Source: Streptomyces diastatochromogenes (GTDB taxonomy: Bacteria > Actinomycetota > Actinomycetes > Streptomycetales > Streptomycetaceae). Taken from it: a DNA stretch of 64,000 bases. This document shows, one piece after another, positions 32,170-41,235 of this stretch (its first letter is position 1; each line of letters starts with the position of its first letter). Where the stretch lies: positions 62,227-126,226 of the forward strand of contig NZ_MCGQ01000020.1 of the NCBI RefSeq assembly GCF_002242805.1. Direction: 5' to 3'. The notes under the pieces are model-generated. The model worked only from the letters and a program-made list of their open reading frames with translations. It did not search any database and was not told where the DNA came from. Position numbers and translations under genes: made by a program.

Positions 32170-33615
32170 ATGAGCAGTACTTCGAATACGCCGACCCACC
32201 ACACGTCCACGATCGGCGCGATCGGCGCACCCAGCCGCCGCAACACCGAGCTGGCCCTGCTGATCTTCGCCGTGGCCATCCCGGTGTTCGCCTACGCCAA
32301 CGTGGGCCTGGCCCTCAACGACGCGGTGCCCGCGGGCCTGCTGGGCTACGGCCTGGGTCTCGGCCTGCTGGCCGGCATCGCCCATCTCGTGGTGCGGAAG
32401 TTCGCCCCGTACGCCGACCCGCTGCTGCTGCCGCTGGCCACCCTGCTCAACGGGCTGGGCCTGGTCGCCATCTGGCGGCTCGACCAGTCCAGACTGCTGC
32501 AGAGCATCGGCGTGGCCGGCGGCAAGGCGACCAACCAGCTGATCTACACCGCGATGGGCATCGGGCTGTTCGTCGCCGTGCTGTTCTTCCTCAAGGACCA
32601 CCGCACGCTGCAGCGCTACACGTACATCTCCATGGCGGCCTCGCTGGTCCTGCTGCTGCTCCCGCTGGTGCCGGGCCTCGGTGCCGACGTCTACGGCGCC
32701 AAGATCTGGATCTCGGTCGGCAGCTTCACCATCCAGCCCGGTGAGTTCGCCAAGATCGTGCTCGCGATCTTCTTCGCCGGTTACCTGATGGTGAAGCGGG
32801 ACGCGCTGGCCCTGGCCAGCCGCCGCTTCATGGGCCTGTACCTGCCGCGCGGCCGCGACCTCGGCCCGATCCTCGTGGTCTGGGCGATCTCGATCCTCAT
32901 CCTGGTCTTCGAGACCGACCTCGGTACGTCGCTGCTGTTCTTCGGAATGTTCGTCATCATGCTGTACGTCGCCACCGAGCGGACCAGCTGGATCGTCTTC
33001 GGTCTGCTGATGTCCGCGGCCGGCGCCGTCGGCGTGGCGAGCTTCGAGCCGCACATCCAGGTGCGTGTCCAGGCGTGGCTCGACCCGATGCACGAGTACG
33101 TGCTCAGCCGCACCCCGGGCGTCACCGGAGTCCACTCCGACCAGCTGCAGCAGGCCCTGTGGGCGTTCGGCTCCGGCGGCACCCTCGGCACCGGCTGGGG
33201 CCAGGGCCACTCCGAGCTGATCCGGTTCGCCGCCAACTCCGACTTCATCCTCGCCACCTTCGGCGAGGAGCTGGGCCTGGCCGGCATCATGGCGATCCTG
33301 CTGGTCTACGGGCTGATCGTGGAGCGCGGCGTGCGCACCGCCCTCGCCGCCCGCGACCCGTTCGGCAAGCTGCTCGCCATCGGCCTGTCCGGCGCCTTCG
33401 CCCTCCAGGTCTTCGTCGTGGCCGGCGGTGTGATGGGCCTCATCCCGCTGACCGGTATGACGATGCCGTTCCTCGCCTACGGCGGTTCCTCCGTGATCGC
33501 CAACTGGGCGCTGATCGGCATCCTGATCCGCATCAGCGACACCGCCCGCCGCCCGGCGCCCACTCCCGCCGCCAACCCCGACGCCGAGATGACCCAGGTG
33601 GTCCGCCCGTCATGA
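32170..33615 (+). CDS. FtsW/RodA/SpoVE family peptidoglycan polymerase
   Basis: The 481-residue membrane protein has about twelve hydrophobic segments and the SEDS motifs ISVGSFTIQPGEFAKI, ETDLGTSLLFFGMF and PLTGMTMPFLAYGGSSVIANW. SEDS proteins polymerise lipid II with a cognate class B PBP. Its TGA overlaps the pbpA ATG (ATGA), so the two are made together. By position it matches mycobacterial RodA; in Streptomyces it is usually annotated FtsW/RodA, distinct from the divisional ftsW in the dcw cluster. Confidence 0.96.
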   Translation: MSSTSNTPTHHTSTIGAIGAPSRRNTELALLIFAVAIPVFAYANVGLALNDAVPAGLLGYGLGLGLLAGIAHLVVRKFAPYADPLLLPLATLLNGLGLVAIWRLDQSRLLQSIGVAGGKATNQLIYTAMGIGLFVAVLFFLKDHRTLQRYTYISMAASLVLLLLPLVPGLGADVYGAKIWISVGSFTIQPGEFAKIVLAIFFAGYLMVKRDALALASRRFMGLYLPRGRDLGPILVVWAISILILVFETDLGTSLLFFGMFVIMLYVATERTSWIVFGLLMSAAGAVGVASFEPHIQVRVQAWLDPMHEYVLSRTPGVTGVHSDQLQQALWAFGSGGTLGTGWGQGHSELIRFAANSDFILATFGEELGLAGIMAILLVYGLIVERGVRTALAARDPFGKLLAIGLSGAFALQVFVVAGGVMGLIPLTGMTMPFLAYGGSSVIANWALIGILIRISDTARRPAPTPAANPDAEMTQVVRPS

Positions 33616-35096
33616 ACAAGCCCCTGCGCCGGATCGCGATCTTCTGCGGCCTCCTCGTCATGGCCCTGCTGATCCGCGACAACTGGCTCCAGTACGTCAA
33701 GGCCGACGCGCTGCGCACCGACAAGGACAACCGCCGGGTCGCCATCGAGCGGTACGCGAACCCGCGGGGCGACATCATCGTGGACGGCGACCCCATAACC
33801 GGGTCCGTCGAGTCCAAGAGCGGCGACTTCAAGTACAAGCGCACGTACAAGAACGGGCCCATGTGGGCCCCGGTCACCGGCTACTCCTCGCAGGCCTTCG
33901 ACAGCAGCCAGCTGGAGAAGATCAACGACGGCATCCTCACCGGCAACGACGACCGGCTCTTCTTCCGCAGCACCCTCGACATGATCACGGGCAAGCGGAA
34001 GCAGGGCGGCAACGTCGTCACCACGCTGAACGCGGCCGCGCAGAAGGCGGCGTACGACGGCCTGAAGAGCCGGGGCGGCAAGGGCGCCGTGGTCGCCCTC
34101 GAACCGTCCACCGGCAAGATCCTCGCGCTGGCCTCCTACCCGTCGTACGACCCCTCGTCCTTCGCGGGCAACTCCACCGACGTGGACTCCAAGAACTGGA
34201 CCAAGCTCCAGAAGAAGAACAACCCGGCCGACCCGATGCTGAACCGGGCGCTGCGCGAGACCTACCCGCCGGGCTCCACCTTCAAGGTGGTCACGGCCGC
34301 GGCCGCGCTGGAGAACGGCAAGTACACCTCGGCCGACGCGGCAACCGACTCGCCGCTGCCGTGGACCATGCCGGGCACCACGCGCGAGCTGAAGAACGAG
34401 GGCAGCATCCCCTGCAAGAACGCGACCATGCGGGTCGCCCTGCAGTACTCCTGCAACACCGTCTTCGGCAAGATCGGCGCCGACCTCGGCAACGACAAGA
34501 TGCTCGCCGAGGCGAAGAAGTTCGGATTCGACTCCGAGCAGTTCACCCCGGTCCGCTCCAACGCCTCGCAGTTCTCCGACGGCATGAACCAGTCGCAGAC
34601 CGCCCTGTCCTCCATCGGCCAGTACAACACCGCGGCCACCCCGCTGCAGATGGCCATGGTCGCCTCGGCCGTCGCCAACGACGGCAAGCTGATGAAGCCG
34701 TACATGGTCGACGAGCTGCAGTACAACCTCGACCCGATCGCCAAGACCGAGCCGCAGGAGATGAGCCAGCCGCTGTCGCCGAAGAACGCGCAGATCCTGC
34801 AGTCGATGATGGAGACGGTCGTCAAGGACGGCACGGGCAAGAACGCGCAGATCGGCGGGGGAGTCACCGTCGGCGGCAAGACCGGTACCGCCCAGCACGG
34901 TGTGGCGAACAGCGCGAACCCGTACGCGTGGTTCATCTCCTACGCCAGGCTCAGCGACGGCAGCTCGCCGGTCGCCGTGGCCGTGGTCATCGAGGACGAG
35001 AGCGCCAACCGCGACGACATCTCCGGCGGCGGCCTGGCCGCGCCGATCGCGAAGAACGTCATGCAGGCGGTCATCAAGACCAAGACCGGGTCGTAA
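33612..35096 (+). CDS. pbpA: PbpA, class B penicillin-binding protein
   Basis: The 494-residue protein has an N-terminal membrane anchor (IAIFCGLLVMALLI), a dimerisation-like domain and a transpeptidase domain with PPGSTFKVV (SxxK, near residue 221), YSCNTVFG (SxN) and VGGKTGTAQ (KTG). These form the penicillin-binding site. It crosslinks peptidoglycan together with the SEDS protein whose gene overlaps its start. It is the counterpart of mycobacterial PbpA. A terminator follows, so pknB has its own promoter. Confidence 0.96.
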   Translation: MNKPLRRIAIFCGLLVMALLIRDNWLQYVKADALRTDKDNRRVAIERYANPRGDIIVDGDPITGSVESKSGDFKYKRTYKNGPMWAPVTGYSSQAFDSSQLEKINDGILTGNDDRLFFRSTLDMITGKRKQGGNVVTTLNAAAQKAAYDGLKSRGGKGAVVALEPSTGKILALASYPSYDPSSFAGNSTDVDSKNWTKLQKKNNPADPMLNRALRETYPPGSTFKVVTAAAALENGKYTSADAATDSPLPWTMPGTTRELKNEGSIPCKNATMRVALQYSCNTVFGKIGADLGNDKMLAEAKKFGFDSEQFTPVRSNASQFSDGMNQSQTALSSIGQYNTAATPLQMAMVASAVANDGKLMKPYMVDELQYNLDPIAKTEPQEMSQPLSPKNAQILQSMMETVVKDGTGKNAQIGGGVTVGGKTGTAQHGVANSANPYAWFISYARLSDGSSPVAVAVVIEDESANRDDISGGGLAAPIAKNVMQAVIKTKTGS

Positions 35097-35557
35097 CGCA
35101 CGACCGACGGCTCTTCCCAGCCCTGTCCCGTGGCCACACGGGGCAGGGCTTTCTCTGTCACCTTTCGTCATCCCGTATCACCCCGCAATCACCCCGTGAT
35201 CATGCGGAATAAAGAATTCCGATCAGTCGGTGCACGGCGCCCACTTATCTCGACGACGGAGAAAGCAAGCAGAATTCGGAAATCGGAAATCAGCCGATAT
35301 CCACTGAATCTCCCCGCATGCTCCGCAACGATTCACACCGGGGTTTCGCTACTGCACGCTACTGTGGAACACAGTATGTGATCGGCGGCCGGGTTTCGCC
35401 GGCGCCCTCCGGTCGAATGAGCCATACCGGTCCGGTATCAGGTTTCGGTGCCGTGCCAAGCACAGGCGTGCCGCCCGGTAGCGTATGCCCCGGACAGCAC
35501 ACCGCCGGACCACACACCGGTGTGGTCGGGACCGACGGAGAGGGCTGGTAGGTAGCT
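35097..35557. other. Intergenic region between pbpA and pknB
   Basis: The first 60 bases hold the pbpA terminator. The middle (about 35195-35320) is unusually A/T-rich for this chromosome, with ggaataaagaattcc and aattcggaaatcgg, and has only a weak small ORF. The last part leads to pknB and probably holds its promoter. I see no tRNA, repeat or solid gene. Confidence 0.5.
35119..35156 (+). terminator. Terminator after pbpA
   Basis: Stem agccctgtcccgtg/cacggggcagggct with one wobble pair and a GCCA loop is followed by ttctct, 22 bases past the pbpA stop. Confidence 0.8.
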
Positions 35558-37549
35558 ATGGAAGAGCCGCGTCGCCTCGGCGGCCGGTACGAGCTGGGCC
35601 AGGTGCTCGGTCGTGGTGGCATGGCGGAGGTCTACCTCGCGCATGACACCCGGCTCGGCCGCACCGTGGCGGTGAAGACGCTGCGCGCGGACCTCGCGCG
35701 CGACCCTTCCTTCCAGGCCCGGTTCCGCCGGGAGGCCCAGTCGGCCGCCTCGCTCAACCATCCCGCGATCGTCGCGGTCTACGACACGGGCGAGGACTAC
35801 ATCGACGGGGTCTCGATCCCGTACATCGTGATGGAGTACGTCGACGGCTCCACGCTCCGTGAGCTTCTTCACTCCGGCCGCAAGCTCCTGCCCGAGCGCG
35901 CGATGGAGATGACCATCGGCATCCTCCAGGGCCTGGAGTACGCCCACCGCAACGGCATCGTCCACCGCGACATCAAGCCGGCGAACGTCATGCTGACGCG
36001 CAACGGCCAGGTCAAGGTGATGGACTTCGGCATCGCCCGGGCCATGGGCGACTCCGGCATGACCATGACGCAGACCGCGGCGGTCATCGGCACGGCCCAG
36101 TACCTCTCCCCGGAGCAGGCCAAGGGCGAGCAGGTCGACGCCCGGTCGGACCTCTACTCGACCGGCTGCCTCCTCTACGAGCTGCTGACGGTGCGGCCCC
36201 CCTTCGTGGGCGACTCCCCGGTGGCCGTGGCCTACCAGCACGTCCGCGAGGAACCGCAGGCGCCGAGCGTCTTCGACCCCGAGATCACCCCCGAGATGGA
36301 CGCCATCGTCCTGAAGGCGCTGGTCAAGGACCCGAACTACCGCTACCAGTCGGCCGACGAGATGCGCGCCGACATCGAGGCCTGCCTCGACGGCCAGCCG
36401 GTCGCGGCGACCGCCTCGATGGGCGCGGTGGGCTACGGCGGCTACCCCGACGACCAGCCGACGACGGCACTGCGTCCGGGCGCCGACGCGGGAGCGACGT
36501 CCATGCTCCCGCCGATGAACCCGGACGACGGCGGCTACGGCTACGACGACCGCCCCGACCGGCGCCGCCAGCAGAAGAAGAACAACACCTCCACGATCCT
36601 CCTCGTGGTCGCGGCCGTCCTGGTCCTGATCGGCGCGATCCTGATCGGGAAGTGGGCGTTCGACGGAAACAAGGCCGACGAGACCTTCCCGGCCCCGAAC
36701 TTCATCGGCAACAGCTACACCACCGCCCAGCAGATGGCCAAGAACTCGGACCTGAAACTGGCGGACCCCACCCGCAAGCCCTGCGCGAACCAGCCGAAGG
36801 GCAACGTCTGCTCCCAGGACCCCAAGCAGGGCACGGACGTGAAGAAGGGCGACACGATCACGCTGGTCGTGTCGACGGGCGCGCCGAAGGTCGCGGTACC
36901 GAGCGTCCTGGGCAAGAGCTTCAACGACGCCGAGGCACTGCTGGAGAGCGACAAGTACAAGTTCAACGTCGAGAGGAAGGACGAGGTCTCCGCCGAGCAG
37001 GCGGGCACCGTCCTGAAGCAGGACCCTGATCTGGGCACGGAGGTCCAGAAGGGCTCCACGATCACCCTCACGGTCGCCAAGGCCGAGGAGAAGATCACCA
37101 TCCCCAGCGACGTCGTCGGCAAGTCCTGCGACGACGCGAAGGCCGAGCTGCAGAACCTGGGCCTGGCGCCCACCTGCAACGACACCGCGACCAACAACCC
37201 CGACGACGACGGCAAGGTCCTCTCGACCAACCCGACGGCGGGCAGCCAGGTCTCCAAGAACACGCCGGTGGCGATCAACGTCGGCAAGGTGCAGGGCCAG
37301 CAGCAGACCACGGTTCCGCCGGTGCAGAACCGCACGCTCAAGGACGCCCGCAAGCTGCTCGAGCAGGCGGGTCTCCAGGTCAACGTCCAGGGCTCCCAGG
37401 ACGACAACGCCATCGTCGTCACCTCCAACCCGGCCCAGGGCAGCACCGTCAACCAGGGCGACACGGTCACCCTGTTCACGGTGGACCAGGGCGGAAACGG
37501 CAACGGCAACAACGGCGGGACGAACATCTTCGGCGGCACCACCGGCTAA
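35558..37549 (+). CDS. pknB: PknB, PASTA-domain Ser/Thr protein kinase
   Basis: The 663-residue protein has the kinase domain (about 1-275) with LGRGGMAEVYLA, HRDIKPANVMLT and DFGIARAMG, a linker, one transmembrane helix (LLVVAAVLVLIGAILIGKWAF, about 348-368) and four extracellular PASTA repeats (for example VPSVLGKSFNDAEALL, VPPVQNRTLKDARKLLEQAG). PASTA repeats bind muropeptides or lipid II, so it couples wall state to phosphorylation of FhaA, FtsW/PBP partners and CrgA-type proteins. ATG at 35558 follows a purine-rich GGTAGGTAGC. A strong terminator ends the gene. Confidence 0.97.
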   Translation: MEEPRRLGGRYELGQVLGRGGMAEVYLAHDTRLGRTVAVKTLRADLARDPSFQARFRREAQSAASLNHPAIVAVYDTGEDYIDGVSIPYIVMEYVDGSTLRELLHSGRKLLPERAMEMTIGILQGLEYAHRNGIVHRDIKPANVMLTRNGQVKVMDFGIARAMGDSGMTMTQTAAVIGTAQYLSPEQAKGEQVDARSDLYSTGCLLYELLTVRPPFVGDSPVAVAYQHVREEPQAPSVFDPEITPEMDAIVLKALVKDPNYRYQSADEMRADIEACLDGQPVAATASMGAVGYGGYPDDQPTTALRPGADAGATSMLPPMNPDDGGYGYDDRPDRRRQQKKNNTSTILLVVAAVLVLIGAILIGKWAFDGNKADETFPAPNFIGNSYTTAQQMAKNSDLKLADPTRKPCANQPKGNVCSQDPKQGTDVKKGDTITLVVSTGAPKVAVPSVLGKSFNDAEALLESDKYKFNVERKDEVSAEQAGTVLKQDPDLGTEVQKGSTITLTVAKAEEKITIPSDVVGKSCDDAKAELQNLGLAPTCNDTATNNPDDDGKVLSTNPTAGSQVSKNTPVAINVGKVQGQQQTTVPPVQNRTLKDARKLLEQAGLQVNVQGSQDDNAIVVTSNPAQGSTVNQGDTVTLFTVDQGGNGNGNNGGTNIFGGTTG

Positions 37550-37588
37550 AGCCCCGCGCCCGGTGAGGTGAGGGTCGCGAAAACGCGA

Positions 37589-37636
37589 GCGGTGCGGTCA
37601 GGCAACGGAGGTTGCCCGACCGCACCGCCTTTTTTA
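37589..37636 (+). terminator. Terminator after pknB
   Basis: Stem gcggtgcggtcaggcaac with gttgcccgaccgcaccgc (one wobble) and a GGAG loop is followed by six T residues. It also lies just before the 3' end of the convergent secreted-protein gene. Confidence 0.92.
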
Positions 37637-37640
37637 TCGC

Positions 37641-38114
37641 TCAGCAGTGCTCGGCGAGGTTCGCGTTACCGCCCCAGTACGAGGCGATCCACCCGTTGGT
37701 CGGGTGCCAGATGTTGGCGTAGAGCCGGATGCAGCGGTTCGGCGCGTACACCTTCACCGGGCCGGCGTAGGAGCTGTAGTTGCCGCTGTCGTTGTCGCTG
37801 GCGTCCGTCGTGCACGCGTCACCCGTCGAGGCACCGGCGGTACAGCGGTAGATCGAGACGGTGGTCTTGCTGGCGGTGCCGGCGCCACCGGCGCTGTTCT
37901 TGACCGCGACGGCGCAGTTGTAGCCGGTCGAGGAGTCGTAGTACAGGTACAGGTTTCCGTACGTCACGTTCTCCGTCGTTCTGATCGGGTGGCTGTCGAC
38001 CAGAGAGCCGCTGCACCCGTACCCCGCCGCACTCGCGGAAGGCGCGGTGATCAGCGCGAATCCGAAGAGGGAGAACAGCACGGAAAGAACGGATACTATG
38101 CGCTTATTACGCAC
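37641..38114 (-). CDS. Small secreted protein with six cysteines
   Basis: The 157-residue precursor starts VRNKRIVSVLSVLFSLFG and has a Sec signal peptide ending near ASA-AGYGCSG. The mature part of about 125 residues is rich in Tyr, Ser and Asn with six Cys (GYGC, GYNC, YRC, DAC, NRC, EHC), enough for three disulfides. The family is not recognised. GTG at 38114 is chosen because AAAAGGA lies 8-14 bases upstream; an ORF extension to 38156 lacks such a site. It is inserted between pknB and the sortases, which are adjacent in relatives. It has no LPxTG-like sorting motif. Confidence 0.8.
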   Translation of the reverse strand: MRNKRIVSVLSVLFSLFGFALITAPSASAAGYGCSGSLVDSHPIRTTENVTYGNLYLYYDSSTGYNCAVAVKNSAGGAGTASKTTVSIYRCTAGASTGDACTTDASDNDSGNYSSYAGPVKVYAPNRCIRLYANIWHPTNGWIASYWGGNANLAEHC

Positions 38115-38371
38115 TATCGGATCCTTTTCTGTTATGAATGTCCCATTCATGTCCAAATGGGCCTCGGTTAGGCTATCACCAAGATCATGTACAGAACAGA
38201 ATCCGACAGAAGCGCTGTCTGAAACAAGTCAGCCGCGCACTTCGCCGTGATCGCACTGCAGTGCCCCTGCCGATCATGTCTTCGCATGCCACGAGTCGTT
38301 GACCAGGTGGGGTGGGGACTCGGAACTCTGCCCCGGCCAGCCGGCCACGACACGAACCAAAGGGGCAGAAC
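38115..38371. promoter_or_regulatory. Divergent promoter region of the secreted protein and Mrr-type gene
   Basis: These 257 bp are A/T-richer than the surroundings and lie between divergent genes. AGGGGCAG upstream of the ATG at 38372 is the Mrr-type gene's ribosome site. A small dyad gacagaagcgctgtc lies at 38205-38219. No gene is seen. Confidence 0.4.
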
Positions 38372-39394
38372 ATGATCAACGAATCGGCGCTATTGGAGTC
38401 GAAGACTCTGCGCAACAGCGTCCTGGATCGCACGGACGTGCTTGACAGGGTGAAGGCGCTGTCGCTGCTGCCGGACGGGATGCATGTGACTACGGCGATG
38501 GTGGCGGCCTACTTCAGCGTCACAGTCGAAGCCATCCGCGCCCTCGTGCACGACCACCGTGCAGAGCTGGAAACGAACGGATACCGAGTTCTGGCAGGTA
38601 CAGAACTGAGTGACTTCAAGCAACTCAGTGGGATCCAGTCCCGCACCGGGTCCCTCGCCCTCTTCCCCCGACGCGCCGTCCTCAACGTCGCCATGCTGCT
38701 CCGGGACAGCGAAGTCGCACGTCAGGTGCGTGTCTACCTCCTGGACATGGAGTACCTGGCGCGCACGCAGCCTGTGGATAACTCTGTCCACACCGACGTC
38801 GTCTCCCTCGACGACCGCATCGACCAACGCATCACCCACATCCTCGGCAAGACCGTCGTACCGATGTTCAACGCCCTGATCGCGTCCTCCAGCGAACACC
38901 GCCGCGAGCTCATCTCGCTGCGCCAGGACATCGAGAACGTCGAGCAAAGGCTGTGCTGGCACCACAGGCGCCTCAGCGCACTGGAAGGCGATGCCCCGAC
39001 CGACTCGGTCAGGGCATCGCTCAGCAGCATGACCTGGCAGGCCCTCGAACGCCATGTGGCCGACCTGCTTCGGCGCGACGGATGCACGGACGTGGTCGTA
39101 CGACAGGCCCGCAGCGACCGCGGGATCGACGTCACCGGACGGACCGCAGACGGACGCACTCTGGCCGTACAGTGCAAGAACCGCGCCGGCCGGGCAACCG
39201 TCCCCAGCGCCGACATGCAGAAGTTCGCCGGTGCAGCACGCGCCGTAGACCGTGTGAACGTCGCGTTGTTCGTCGCCACTTGCAACTTCAGCGTCGAGGC
39301 ACAAGCGATTGCCGACCTGAGCGGGGTCATCACGGTGGACCGCGACGAGCTTGAGGCGTGGAGTGCCGGCGCTCGCCTCAAAGTACTGCGGTAA
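38372..39394 (+). CDS. Mrr-like restriction endonuclease with an actinobacterial N-terminal domain
   Basis: The 340-residue protein has two parts. Residues 1-140 (MINESALLESKTLRNSVLDR, TTAMVAAYFSVTVEAIRALV, FPRRAVLNVAMLLRDSEVARQVRVYLLD) resemble a DNA-binding module that I recall attached to various C-termini in actinobacteria. The C-terminal part (about 225-340) is an Mrr_cat nuclease: SSMTWQALERHVADLLRRDG, RGIDVTGRTADGRTLAVQCKN with the D...QxK catalytic core. Mrr proteins cut modified DNA. No methylase gene is adjacent, so a type IV-like or stand-alone defence role is inferred. Confidence 0.85.
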   Translation: MINESALLESKTLRNSVLDRTDVLDRVKALSLLPDGMHVTTAMVAAYFSVTVEAIRALVHDHRAELETNGYRVLAGTELSDFKQLSGIQSRTGSLALFPRRAVLNVAMLLRDSEVARQVRVYLLDMEYLARTQPVDNSVHTDVVSLDDRIDQRITHILGKTVVPMFNALIASSSEHRRELISLRQDIENVEQRLCWHHRRLSALEGDAPTDSVRASLSSMTWQALERHVADLLRRDGCTDVVVRQARSDRGIDVTGRTADGRTLAVQCKNRAGRATVPSADMQKFAGAARAVDRVNVALFVATCNFSVEAQAIADLSGVITVDRDELEAWSAGARLKVLR

Positions 39395-39403
39395 CCGACC
39401 CTG

Positions 39404-40159
39404 TCAGCCGCGCAGCTCCGCCGGCGGAGTCCGCTTGCTGTTCACCTTCTCCACCCGCACCAACTCGCCCCACACCACGTACCGGTACTCGGACGTGTAG
39501 ACCGGCGTGCACGTCGTCAGCGTGATGTAGTGGCCCGGCTTCTTCTTGCCGGACTCCTTCGGGACCTGGGAGATGACCTTGACGTTGTACTTCGAGGTCT
39601 CCGGAAGGATCGAGTAGACCTTGTAGACGTACCAGTCGTCCTTCGTCTCGAAGACGATCGGGTCGCCGTCCTTCAGCTTGTCGATGTTGTGGAACTTCGC
39701 GCCGTGGCCGTCGCGGTGGGCGGCCAGGGTGAAGTTGCCCTTCTTGCCGGTCATGGGGAGCGTGGCCTTGTCCGGGTCCGTGTAGTAGCCGGCCACACCG
39801 TCGTTGAGGACGTCCGTGCCCGTGCCCTTCTCGACCAGGACCTCGCCGTTGCGCATCGCCGGTACGTGCAGGAAGCCGATGCCGTCCTTGGTGTCCAGCG
39901 CGCCGGGGCCCGAGTCGGTGCCCTGGGCCCAGTGCTCGCGGACCTTGTCGGCCTGCTTGTCGGCCTTGCGGTCCGCTATCACGTTCGTCCACCAGAGGGA
40001 GTAGACGACGAAGAGACCCAGCAACACCCCTGCGGTGATCAGGAGTTCACCGAAGACACTGACCGCCATCGCGATCCGGCCGGGGCGCCGGCGGCGCGGG
40101 GCGGACGCCGCGTCGGACGCGTCCGTGTGCTCTTCGGTCTCGTCGGCGGTCGCTGCCAC
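39404..40159 (-). CDS. srtE2: Class E sortase (SrtE2-like)
   Basis: The 251-residue protein has one N-terminal membrane helix (FGELLITAGVLLGLFVVYSLWWTNV), the catalytic His in LAAHRDGHG, Cys in YITLTTCTPVYTSEYRYVVWG and a following Arg. Class E sortases of high-GC Gram-positives recognise LAxTG motifs; in Streptomyces they anchor long chaplins and affect aerial growth. GTG at 40159 follows AGGGA. It is last in the sortase operon, 14 bp after the longer sortase. The SrtE2 name rests on gene order. Confidence 0.9.
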   Translation of the reverse strand: MAATADETEEHTDASDAASAPRRRRPGRIAMAVSVFGELLITAGVLLGLFVVYSLWWTNVIADRKADKQADKVREHWAQGTDSGPGALDTKDGIGFLHVPAMRNGEVLVEKGTGTDVLNDGVAGYYTDPDKATLPMTGKKGNFTLAAHRDGHGAKFHNIDKLKDGDPIVFETKDDWYVYKVYSILPETSKYNVKVISQVPKESGKKKPGHYITLTTCTPVYTSEYRYVVWGELVRVEKVNSKRTPPAELRG

Positions 40160-40173
40160 TTGTTCCCTCTGCC

Positions 40174-41235
40174 TTACTCGATGAGCGCGTCCGGCTTGCC
40201 CTTGCTGCGCGGGCGTTCCTCGACCATCTTGCCCCAGACGATCAACCGGTACTTGCTGGTGAACTCCGGCGTACAGGTGGTGAGGGTGATGTACCGGCCC
40301 GGCTTGGTGAATCCGGAGCCCGGCGGGATCGGGTTCAGCACGCTGGTGTTGGACGGCGGGGTCACCGGCAGCATCGAAGTCACCTTGTACACGAAGTACG
40401 TGTCCTGCGTCTCGACCACGACCGCGTCGCCGGACCTGAGCTTGTTGATGTACCGGAACGGTTCACCATGGGTGTTGCGGTGCGCGGCCAGCCCGAAGTT
40501 GCCGGTCTTCGCGTCCGGCATCGCCGTCTTCAGCGCGCCCTCGCCGTAGTGCCCGACCATGCCCTTGTCGAGCACCCTCTTGTTGCTGACGCCCTCCGCG
40601 ATCGGCGCCACCACGTCCAGCTTGGGAATGTGCAGGATCGCGAAGCCCTGCCCCGGCTCGAACACCCCGGGGCTGCGCTTGCCGCTGGCCCAGTCGTCCT
40701 GCAGCTGGTGCGTCTCGCTGCCCGCCTGCGCATGCGCCCGGACGTTGGTCCACCACAGCTGGTAGGTGACGAACAGCAGCATCAGCACGCCGGTGGTGAT
40801 GAACACCTCGCCGATCGCCCGGCTCGCGACGACGGCCGGACTCGGCTTGCGCAGCCGCGCCTGCCGCCGGGCCTCGACACGGGAGAGCGGCCGCTGCGGC
40901 CCGGACTCCGCGGAGGTGTCCGGCCCGGCCGCCACACCCCGCGACCCGCCATGGCGGCCACCACGCCGCTTGGCGGCCTTTCTGCGGGCCGCACGGCCAC
41001 CGGGTGGGGTTCCAGTGGCGGACGAGGCGGATGGGGCCGCAGAGGCGCGCAGGGGCCCGCTCTCCGGGCCCGACAGCGGATCGGGGATCCGCAGCGCCAC
41101 CGTCTCCTCGTCGATCGGCACCTGGGGCATCGGCGCCGTAGGGGGGTCGCCCGCGGCCGCGTACGGCACGGAGCCGTAGGACTCGTACGGTGTCTCGCCG
41201 TACAAGTCCTCGCGCTCCGGGCGCAGCGCGGTCAC
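40174..41235 (-). CDS. srtE1: Class E sortase (SrtE1-like) with long N-terminal tail
   Basis: The 353-residue protein has a cytoplasmic tail of about 150 residues rich in Pro, Ser and basic residues (AARRKAAKRRGG, VEARRQARLRKPSP), one transmembrane helix (EVFITTGVLMLLFVTYQLWW) and a sortase domain with catalytic His in FGLAAHRNTHG and Cys in YITLTTCTPEFTSKYRLIVWG. GTG at 41235 overlaps the amidotransferase stop as GTGA. By position it corresponds to SrtE1, which with SrtE2 anchors LAxTG proteins. Confidence 0.92.
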   Translation of the reverse strand: MTALRPEREDLYGETPYESYGSVPYAAAGDPPTAPMPQVPIDEETVALRIPDPLSGPESGPLRASAAPSASSATGTPPGGRAARRKAAKRRGGRHGGSRGVAAGPDTSAESGPQRPLSRVEARRQARLRKPSPAVVASRAIGEVFITTGVLMLLFVTYQLWWTNVRAHAQAGSETHQLQDDWASGKRSPGVFEPGQGFAILHIPKLDVVAPIAEGVSNKRVLDKGMVGHYGEGALKTAMPDAKTGNFGLAAHRNTHGEPFRYINKLRSGDAVVVETQDTYFVYKVTSMLPVTPPSNTSVLNPIPPGSGFTKPGRYITLTTCTPEFTSKYRLIVWGKMVEERPRSKGKPDALIE

